Source of the DNA: Pseudomonadota bacterium
GTDB lineage: Bacteria > Desulfobacterota > Anaeroferrophillalia > Anaeroferrophillales > Tharpellaceae
Assembly: GCA_030641485.1 (NCBI GenBank)
Contig: DAOWHJ010000177.1
Span: 1 to 6,004, forward strand
Reading direction: 5' to 3'
Length of the DNA: 6,004 nt
The translations under genes were made by a program, and so were the position numbers. Below the pieces are notes generated by a model. That model did no database searches. It worked only from the letters and a program-made list of their open reading frames with translations, and had not been told where the DNA came from. Shown here one piece after another: positions 1-4,392 of this stretch. Every line of letters starts with the position of its first letter. The stretch's first letter is position 1.

Positions 1-711
1 AACTGCTGGGACTGCAGCAATGACCGAACCAACGGTAGGAATGAAATTTAATAAGAAGGCGACCAAGCCCCACATGATTGCAAAATCGACCCCGATTACA
101 GTTAGCAGGATGGTTGCCAGCACTCCGGTTGCGAGGCTGGTTAGGGTTTTTAGGGCCAGGTATTTGTTGACCCCCTGCATGATCTCGCCATACTGACCCA
201 ATCCTGCATTTCGGTTGCCAAGCATCGCCCGAAGCTTGTCCGGGAAACCTGCAGCTTCTGAGAGAATAAAGATTAAGGTTAAGACGATCATGAAAGTGTT
301 GGTTAAAAGACCGGTTAATGAGCCCAGCATGTCAGCGGCAAAATTCATCAGTTTGCCGGGGTTTAAATGCTCAAGCAGTAGGTCATTGTTAAGTACGACC
401 CCATGCGCTTTAAGCCAGACAATGTGAGATGAAGTGAGATCTTTAAGACGCTCCTGATAGTGAGGTAGATTTCGGGAGAAATCATCTATATTTGAGCCAA
501 TCAGTCCGGCAAAGAGCATCTCAAGACCCAGTAACACCACGACCAGGAGGAGGATGCTGATGATTGTTGGGACCCCTTTTTTGCGCATCCAAAAGAGGGG
601 CGGGGCACAGATTATTGCTAGGAAAGTAGCCAAGAGCAGGGGCAGTATCAGAGGTTTAGCCGACATTATCCCAGCAATAATCACAACAAAAGCGGCAAGA
701 TTTAATAGCAT
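1..711 (-). CDS. AI-2E/PerM-family membrane transporter, N-terminal part (cut by left edge)
   Basis: This is a partial gene read on the minus strand: 237 codons are visible and the C-terminal part lies beyond base 1. The protein is very hydrophobic. Membrane segments are visible at about residues 4-38 (likely a pair), 48-70, 125-152 and 190-237. A soluble, mixed-charge stretch sits between segments at about 72-120. The last visible part contains the motif FLLNFIPTVGSVIAA (residues 219-233), a hallmark of the AI-2E transporter family (PF01594, TqsA/PerM/YdiK-like). Members are inner-membrane proteins with about eight helices. Some export the autoinducer AI-2 and others act in Na+/H+ or other transport, so the substrate cannot be named from sequence. 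The start at 711 is preferred because a GGAG lies 6 nt upstream; an in-frame ATG at 723 would add four residues (MELN) but lacks a good ribosome site. It is divergent from the glutaryl-CoA dehydrogenase gene, and no functional link is evident. Confidence 0.85.
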   Translation of the reverse strand, partial: MLLNLAAFVVIIAGIMSAKPLILPLLLATFLAIICAPPLFWMRKKGVPTIISILLLVVVLLGLEMLFAGLIGSNIDDFSRNLPHYQERLKDLTSSHIVWLKAHGVVLNNDLLLEHLNPGKLMNFAADMLGSLTGLLTNTFMIVLTLIFILSEAAGFPDKLRAMLGNRNAGLGQYGEIMQGVNKYLALKTLTSLATGVLATILLTVIGVDFAIMWGLVAFLLNFIPTVGSVIAAVPAV

Positions 712-717
712 GTTCAA

Positions 718-721
718 CTCC
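718..721 (-). promoter_or_regulatory. Ribosome binding site deciding the AI-2E-family start
   Basis: On the minus strand GGAG is followed by a 6-nt spacer and the ATG at 711. The alternative ATG at 723 overlaps this motif and has only AT-rich sequence upstream. This favours translation from 711. Confidence 0.5.
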
Positions 722-770
722 ATCCCATGACTTTTTACGAGTTCATCAGTGTTTGATCACGAAAGATAAC

Positions 771-799
771 ATCTTAAAGCACAAGCTGGACAAAGGCAA
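771..799 (-). promoter_or_regulatory. Candidate sigma70-type promoter for the AI-2E-family gene
   Basis: On the minus strand TTGCCT (794-799) and TAAGAT (771-776) are separated by exactly 17 nt, each matching four of six consensus bases. Transcription would begin near 764 and give a leader of about 50 nt. This is a by-eye match in AT-rich DNA and could be chance. Confidence 0.3.
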
Positions 800-849
800 C
801 CTTTTTTATGGGCGATACATTGGGTATTAGTTGTGGGCAGGAAAAGTTG

Positions 850-874
850 ATTTTTTACCTTGGTGGTAAAAAAT
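850..874. repeat. Perfect 10-bp inverted repeat, possible operator
   Basis: ATTTTTTACC (850-859) and GGTAAAAAAT (865-874) are exact reverse complements around a 5-nt centre. The repeat lies about midway in the divergent spacer between the AI-2E-family gene and the glutaryl-CoA dehydrogenase gene, 185 bp before the latter's start. It is not followed by a T-run and has an AT-rich stem, so it is not a convincing terminator. Its symmetry suits a dimeric regulator, but it matches no operator I can name. Confidence 0.4.
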
Positions 875-887
875 GGACAGTCAAAAC

Positions 888-900
888 GTTAGCTGCTAAC
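888..900. repeat. 13-bp odd-centred palindrome, possible operator
   Basis: GTTAGC (888-893) and GCTAAC (895-900) are exact reverse complements around one base. The palindrome starts 13 bp after the end of the larger inverted repeat at 850-874. A weak promoter reading, TGGACA (874-879), 17 nt, TAACAC (897-902), would place this palindrome between and across the promoter boxes. The symmetry is seen directly; an operator role is inferred. Confidence 0.3.
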
Positions 901-927
901 ACAGTAAATAGAGCTGGGAGTTGTGTG

Positions 928-954
928 TTGTAGCAATTGTAGTGACGGTATACT
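928..954 (+). promoter_or_regulatory. Candidate promoter for the glutaryl-CoA dehydrogenase gene
   Basis: TATACT (949-954) is a good -10 match (five of six). The nearest -35-like box, TTGTAG (928-933), has a short 15-nt spacer, so the assignment is weak. The start of transcription would lie near 961, giving a leader of about 100 nt. The weak TGGACA/TAACAC pair at 874-902 is an alternative. Confidence 0.25.
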
Positions 955-1058
955 TATTGCTAATTTCCTCTTCGGTTCGGTTGTTTTTGTCCATGACTAA
1001 ATGGGCTTTATCGATAATAACATCATTTATAACAGGGTGACTTGTAAGGAGAAAGAGG

Positions 1059-2222
1059 ATGAATTTTGGCTTAACTGATGAACTAACCATGCTACGTGAT
1101 ACGGTTCGTAATTTTGCGGCGGAAAAAATTGCACCTTTCGCAGATGAATGGGATCAAAACCACTATTTCCCCTACAAAGAAGTGATTAAACCGATGGGTG
1201 AATTAGGCCTCTTTGGAACCGTGATTTCCGAAGAGTATGGTGGTAATGAGATGGGTTGGCTGGCAGCCATGATTATTACCGAAGAGATAGCCCGGGCTTC
1301 CAGCTCTTTGCGGGTTCAGGTTAACATGCAGGAACTTGGTTGTGCTTTTACGATTCAGCGTTACGGCAGTGATTCACTGAAAAAGAAATATATTGAGAGA
1401 TTGGTTAACGCTGATCTTCTGGGCGCTTTCGCAATTACCGAGCCGGATGCCGGTTCCGATATTATGGCAATGAAATCGACCGCAGTTGACAAGGGCGATC
1501 ACTGGTTGCTTAATGGTCAGAAAACCTGGATTTCAAATGCTACAATCGGTGGGATTAATATTTTTTACGCCTACACCGATCGTGATGCTGGTGGTCGTGG
1601 TATGTCGGCGTTCGTAGTTGATTTGGAGGAGAGTGAAGGGATCACCGTAACCGAGCTTGCCAAAATGGGTTCGCTCTCTTCACCAACAGGTGAACTGGTT
1701 CTTGAAGATGTCAAGATTCCTAAAGATAATATTCTCGGGAAACCGGGTGATGGTGCCAGGATTGTTTTCGGATCTCTTTCTCAGACGCGACTTTCTGCGG
1801 CTGCTGGTGGGGTTGGTTTGGCTCAAGCTTGTCTTGATACGGTGACCAAGTATGCGATGGAGCGTGAACAGTTTGGCCAGCCGATTGGTAAGTTTCAGAT
1901 GAACCAGTCGATGATTGGTGAGATGGTGGCCGAGATTGAAGCGGCTCGTCTGGTAGTTTATCAAGCAGCCTGGCAGAAAGATGAAGGTAATTTGAGTAAT
2001 AATGTTGAAGTTGCTGCGGCTAAATATCTTGCCGGTGAGCTGGCTTATAAGTGTACTCAGTATGCGATGCGTATTCTTGGTGCTTATGGTTATTCGACCG
2101 AATATCCGGTTGCCAGATATTTCCGGGATGCTCCGACTTATGCTATGGTCGAAGGTTCAACTAATATTTGTAAATTTATCATGGCCCAGGATCAGTTGGG
2201 GATTCGCAAAGCCAATCGCTAA
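1059..2222 (+). CDS. acd: Glutaryl-CoA dehydrogenase, probably the non-decarboxylating (glutaconyl-CoA-forming) type
   Basis: This is a complete 387-residue acyl-CoA dehydrogenase, the usual size for this FAD flavoenzyme family. The order is an N-terminal helical domain (about 5-118), a middle beta domain with the FAD/substrate motif AFAITEPDAGSD (123-134) and TWISN (156-160), and a C-terminal helical domain with EREQFGQPIGKFQ (268-280) and the active-site segment around 355-370. Glu365 in VEGST is the catalytic base. Arg85 (in SSLRVQ) aligns with the arginine that holds the distal carboxylate of glutaryl-CoA in human GCDH. The residue before the base is Val364. Published structural work on the Desulfococcus multivorans enzyme ties Tyr at this site to decarboxylating enzymes and Val to the type that stops at glutaconyl-CoA. 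The gcdA gene downstream supports that reading. Electrons would pass to ETF, which is not encoded here. The start is firm: AAGGAG (1046-1051) lies 7 nt before the ATG. A different acyl-CoA substrate remains possible. Confidence 0.85.
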   Translation: MNFGLTDELTMLRDTVRNFAAEKIAPFADEWDQNHYFPYKEVIKPMGELGLFGTVISEEYGGNEMGWLAAMIITEEIARASSSLRVQVNMQELGCAFTIQRYGSDSLKKKYIERLVNADLLGAFAITEPDAGSDIMAMKSTAVDKGDHWLLNGQKTWISNATIGGINIFYAYTDRDAGGRGMSAFVVDLEESEGITVTELAKMGSLSSPTGELVLEDVKIPKDNILGKPGDGARIVFGSLSQTRLSAAAGGVGLAQACLDTVTKYAMEREQFGQPIGKFQMNQSMIGEMVAEIEAARLVVYQAAWQKDEGNLSNNVEVAAAKYLAGELAYKCTQYAMRILGAYGYSTEYPVARYFRDAPTYAMVEGSTNICKFIMAQDQLGIRKANR

Positions 2223-2329
2223 TCTGATTAGGTGGGCAGCAGAGCAAAGGTTGGGAAGCCTCTTTACTTAGCAATATCCCCACTTTACGTGCACTGGGAA
2301 TCACAAGCTGAATGCTTACCTGAAATAAC

Positions 2330-2355
2330 ATGCAAGTTATTAAAGTTACTTGCAT
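2330..2355. repeat. 8-bp inverted repeat upstream of gcdA, possible operator
   Basis: ATGCAAGT (2330-2337) and ACTTGCAT (2348-2355) are perfect reverse complements around a 10-nt AT-rich centre. The half-site centres are 18 bp apart, which is near two helical turns and suits a dimeric regulator on one face of the DNA. The right arm overlaps both a possible -10 (CATAAT, 2353-2358) and a possible -35 (TTGCAT, 2350-2355). No known regulator motif is recognised. Confidence 0.4.
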
Positions 2356-2378
2356 AATTGGCGACTATCTGCTATCTA
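2350..2378 (+). promoter_or_regulatory. Candidate gcdA promoter
   Basis: TTGCAT (2350-2355), a 17-nt spacer and TATCTA (2373-2378) form a weak promoter match, three of six bases each. An alternative -10, CATAAT (2353-2358), matches five of six but has no good -35 box. Either would leave a leader of roughly 125-145 nt before the gcdA start. Boxes this weak usually need an activator or are chance matches. Confidence 0.25.
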
Positions 2379-2383
2379 GCCTG

Positions 2384-2419
2384 TCGGCCGCTTTGTTCAA
2401 TTAAGAACAAAGTGTCCGG
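2384..2419 (+). other. Strong hairpin in the presumed gcdA leader
   Basis: CTTTGTTC (2391-2398) pairs perfectly with GAACAAAG (2405-2412) around the loop AATTAA. In RNA the stem extends outward by a G-U pair, a C-G pair, one mismatch and then CGG/CCG with a closing wobble. A run of five T follows at 2425-2429, about 6 nt beyond the stem, so a weak terminator or attenuator is possible, but the gap makes it unconvincing. It could instead stabilise or process the transcript between the two genes. Confidence 0.4.
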
Positions 2420-2509
2420 AAGAGTTTTTGTGTGAGTGTTCCCTGATTAGGGTTGAAAGTAGTAATCAGTAATTAGACGTGATTATTTAGATCACAAGGA
2501 GAACGTGGT

Positions 2510-4243
2510 ATGCATAAATATTTCGCAAACATGCCTGAGTTCGGTAAAGAACTCAAGGATAAACAGAAAGAGAAAGCGGCTGAGAGTGCAGCTTCAATTA
2601 AAGAAGTTGTGGATCTTTACGGCGCCGAAGTTGAGCGCGTAAAAAATGCTGGAATCCCGGCTGAAAAGATTCATAAACGGGGCTCGATGACGGTTTGGGA
2701 ACGCCTTGACTATGTTCTCGATGATGGTTCTTTCCTGCCAATGAACACAATTTTTGATCCTTGTGATAACGAAGAAGGAACCACCGGGGTTATAAATGGT
2801 CTCGGTAAAATTGGCGGCAAGTGGGTTTCAATTATCGCCTCTGATAATAAGGTTATGGCTGGTGCCTGGATTGGTGGTCAGGCTGAGAATATCTTCCGGG
2901 CTCAAGATATGGCCGAACAGTTGCGGATTCCTCTGATTTGGGTTCTCCACTGCAGCGGCGTTAAATTGACCGAACAGGAAAAAGTCTATGCTGGTCGTCG
3001 TTCCGGCGGTCGGACATTCTTTCGCCATGCCGAACTCGCCCAGAAGGGTATCCCGGTAATTGTTGGTATGTACGGCACTAATCCTGCCGGTGGTGGTTAC
3101 CATGCAATTAGCCCGGCAATTATTTTTGCTCACAAAGACTCCAATATGGCCGTTGGTGGTGGTGGTATTGTTGGTGGCATGAGTCCGAAGGGACATTTTG
3201 ATCTGGAGGGTGCCGAAGCCCTGATCGAAAGTACGCGTCACCTTAAAGTGGTACCTCCGGGTAGCACCAAGATTCACCATGACAAAACTGGTTTTATGCG
3301 CGAAGTTTTTGAGACTGAAACTGGCGTTTTGGATGCGATTAAAGATTGTGTTGCTGGTTTGCCTGCTTACGATGCAAAAAATTTCCGCGTCGCTGAGCCG
3401 CAAGAGCCGCGTTTCTCCGGTGAAGATCTCAACTACATGGTGCCTTACAACCAAAAAGCAACTTACAACATGGACGAAGTGATTTCGCGTCTGGTTGATA
3501 ACAGTGAACACACTGAATTCCGTCCCGATTACGGTCCTGAAATCTATTGTGCGCTGGTTAAAATTGATGGTTTCGCAGTTGGTATCGTTGCTAATCGTCA
3601 GGGCTTTCTCGGTGCCAACTACCCTGAATACGGGGATTACATGGGGATTGGCGGTAAGCTCTATCGTCAGGGTTTGATCAAAATGAGTGATTTTACCACT
3701 TATTGCGGTCGTGACCGGATTCCGATGATCTGGCTTCAGGATACCTCTGGTATCGATGTTGGTGATGTTGCGGAAGAGGCCGAAATGTTAGGTTTGGGTA
3801 TGTCTTTGATCTACTCAATTGAGAGCTCTAAACTGCCAATGATGACGGTAATTGTCCGTAAGGGAACTGCTGCCGCTCATTATGTTAAGTGCGGTCCGCA
3901 GGGCAATAATAATAACGTTTTCACCCTTGGTACTCCGACTACCGAAGTTGAGGTTATGCATGGTGAAACTGCTGCCGCTGCTGCCTTTGCCCGGCGTTTG
4001 GTGAAAGAGAAAGATGCAGGTCATGACCTGCAGCCGACAATTGACAAGATGAATGATTTGGCGCAGATGTATTACGATAAATCGCGTCCGGCCTACTGTG
4101 TCAAGAAGGGTTTTGTTGATGAAATTGTTGAGTTTCCGAAAATTCGTGACTATATGATCGCCTTTACTCAGGCGGCTTATCAGAACCCGGATTCAATTTG
4201 TCCGCATCATCAAATGTTGTTGCCCCGTGTTTTGAAAGGCTAA
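2510..4243 (+). CDS. gcdA: Glutaconyl-CoA decarboxylase, carboxyltransferase alpha subunit
   Basis: GcdA moves the carboxyl group of glutaconyl-CoA onto biotin of the carrier subunit GcdC and releases crotonyl-CoA. The membrane subunit GcdB then decarboxylates the biotin and pumps Na+. The protein has 577 residues, close to the 587 of Acidaminococcus fermentans GcdA as I recall it and longer than the roughly 510 of propionyl- or methylmalonyl-CoA carboxyltransferases. It starts with the GcdA-type MHKYFANMPEFGK segment. Two crotonase-fold carboxyltransferase domains follow, at about 60-275 and 320-545. The first holds CSGVKLTEQEKVY (148-160) and the glycine-rich GTNPAGGGYH (189-198). The second holds QDTSGIDVG (410-418) and RKGTAAAHYV (450-459), with ICPHHQMLLPR (563-573) near the end. 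No membrane segment is present, as expected for a cytoplasmic peripheral subunit. AAGGAG at 2496-2501 supports the start. The gene follows the glutaryl-CoA dehydrogenase gene, which would make its substrate, and is closed by a strong terminator, so gcdB, gcdC and gcdD are not co-transcribed from here. Confidence 0.93.
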   Translation: MHKYFANMPEFGKELKDKQKEKAAESAASIKEVVDLYGAEVERVKNAGIPAEKIHKRGSMTVWERLDYVLDDGSFLPMNTIFDPCDNEEGTTGVINGLGKIGGKWVSIIASDNKVMAGAWIGGQAENIFRAQDMAEQLRIPLIWVLHCSGVKLTEQEKVYAGRRSGGRTFFRHAELAQKGIPVIVGMYGTNPAGGGYHAISPAIIFAHKDSNMAVGGGGIVGGMSPKGHFDLEGAEALIESTRHLKVVPPGSTKIHHDKTGFMREVFETETGVLDAIKDCVAGLPAYDAKNFRVAEPQEPRFSGEDLNYMVPYNQKATYNMDEVISRLVDNSEHTEFRPDYGPEIYCALVKIDGFAVGIVANRQGFLGANYPEYGDYMGIGGKLYRQGLIKMSDFTTYCGRDRIPMIWLQDTSGIDVGDVAEEAEMLGLGMSLIYSIESSKLPMMTVIVRKGTAAAHYVKCGPQGNNNNVFTLGTPTTEVEVMHGETAAAAAFARRLVKEKDAGHDLQPTIDKMNDLAQMYYDKSRPAYCVKKGFVDEIVEFPKIRDYMIAFTQAAYQNPDSICPHHQMLLPRVLKG

Positions 4244-4285
4244 TATCTGTTTAGAGCCTGAAAAAATGCATTAGATTTGTGTGAC

Positions 4286-4333
4286 AAGCCGGTTGTCCTG
4301 TGAAATCAGGGTAACCGGCTTTTTTTGTTTTTT
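4286..4333 (+). terminator. Intrinsic terminator after gcdA
   Basis: The left arm (4287-4300, AGCCGGTTGTCCTG) pairs with the right arm (4307-4320, CAGGGTAACCGGCT) over 14 positions, 12 Watson-Crick and two G-U, with loop TGAAAT. The right arm runs straight into six T (4321-4326), one G and six more T (4328-4333). This is a textbook rho-independent terminator about 43 nt after the gcdA stop. It separates gcdA from the following transglycosylase gene. Confidence 0.92.
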
Positions 4334-4356
4334 ATCTCAGCTAGTAAAATTGATTA

Positions 4357-4386
4357 TTGCCAGACTCTGGTAAAGTTTGCTATAAG
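4357..4386 (+). promoter_or_regulatory. Candidate promoter for the mltD-like gene
   Basis: TTGCCA (4357-4362), an 18-nt spacer and TATAAG (4381-4386) form a reasonable promoter match, and a new promoter is expected after the terminator. Initiation would fall at about 4393, on the start codon itself, implying a leaderless or near-leaderless message. Either the promoter or the chosen start could therefore be wrong. Confidence 0.3.
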
Positions 4387-4392
4387 AGCCCG

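Larger units (their letters stand above)
2223..2509. other. Spacer between glutaryl-CoA dehydrogenase and gcdA genes, no gene seen
   Basis: This 287-bp stretch holds no credible open reading frame. The stop codon of the upstream gene lies in a 13-bp palindrome, CTAATC-T-GATTAG (2219-2231), with no T-run after it, and I see no strong intrinsic terminator. Further on lie an inverted repeat over promoter-like boxes (2330-2378), a long hairpin (2384-2419) and a good ribosome site, AAGGAG (2496-2501), 8 nt before the gcdA ATG. Readthrough from the dehydrogenase gene and a separate gcdA promoter are both possible. Confidence 0.5.

Noticed and set aside
850..874. Bidirectional intrinsic terminator in the divergent spacer
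   Set aside because: The stem has only three G-C pairs, no T-run follows it on either side beyond the stem itself, and both flanking genes point away from it, so there is no transcript to end.
896..1090. Minus-strand 64-codon open frame across the dehydrogenase start
   Set aside because: It overlaps the ribosome site and first codons of a clear gene, has no recognisable domain, and its composition looks like translated AT-rich spacer.
2330..2404. Short frame of 24 codons starting with MQVIKV in the gcdA upstream spacer
   Set aside because: No ribosome site precedes it and its first codons are the inverted repeat; a chance frame is more likely than a leader peptide.
2479..2496. Crp/Fnr-type site before gcdA
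   Set aside because: The GTGA and TCAC half-sites are 9 nt apart instead of 6, and the site abuts the ribosome site, where an activator could not work in the usual way.
2828..3511. Long minus-strand open frame (227 codons) inside gcdA
   Set aside because: It is the antisense shadow of a strongly conserved gene; its translation is rich in Thr/His/Asn without any domain pattern.
2510..4243. Propionyl-CoA or methylmalonyl-CoA carboxyltransferase subunit
   Set aside because: The length of 577, the N-terminal YFANMPEFGK segment and the C-terminal ICPHHQM segment match GcdA, and the upstream gene makes its substrate.
4357..4392. Upstream TTG start for the mltD-like gene
   Set aside because: The frame is open from 4357 and would add 12 residues, but there is no ribosome site before it and the added residues do not improve the signal sequence.
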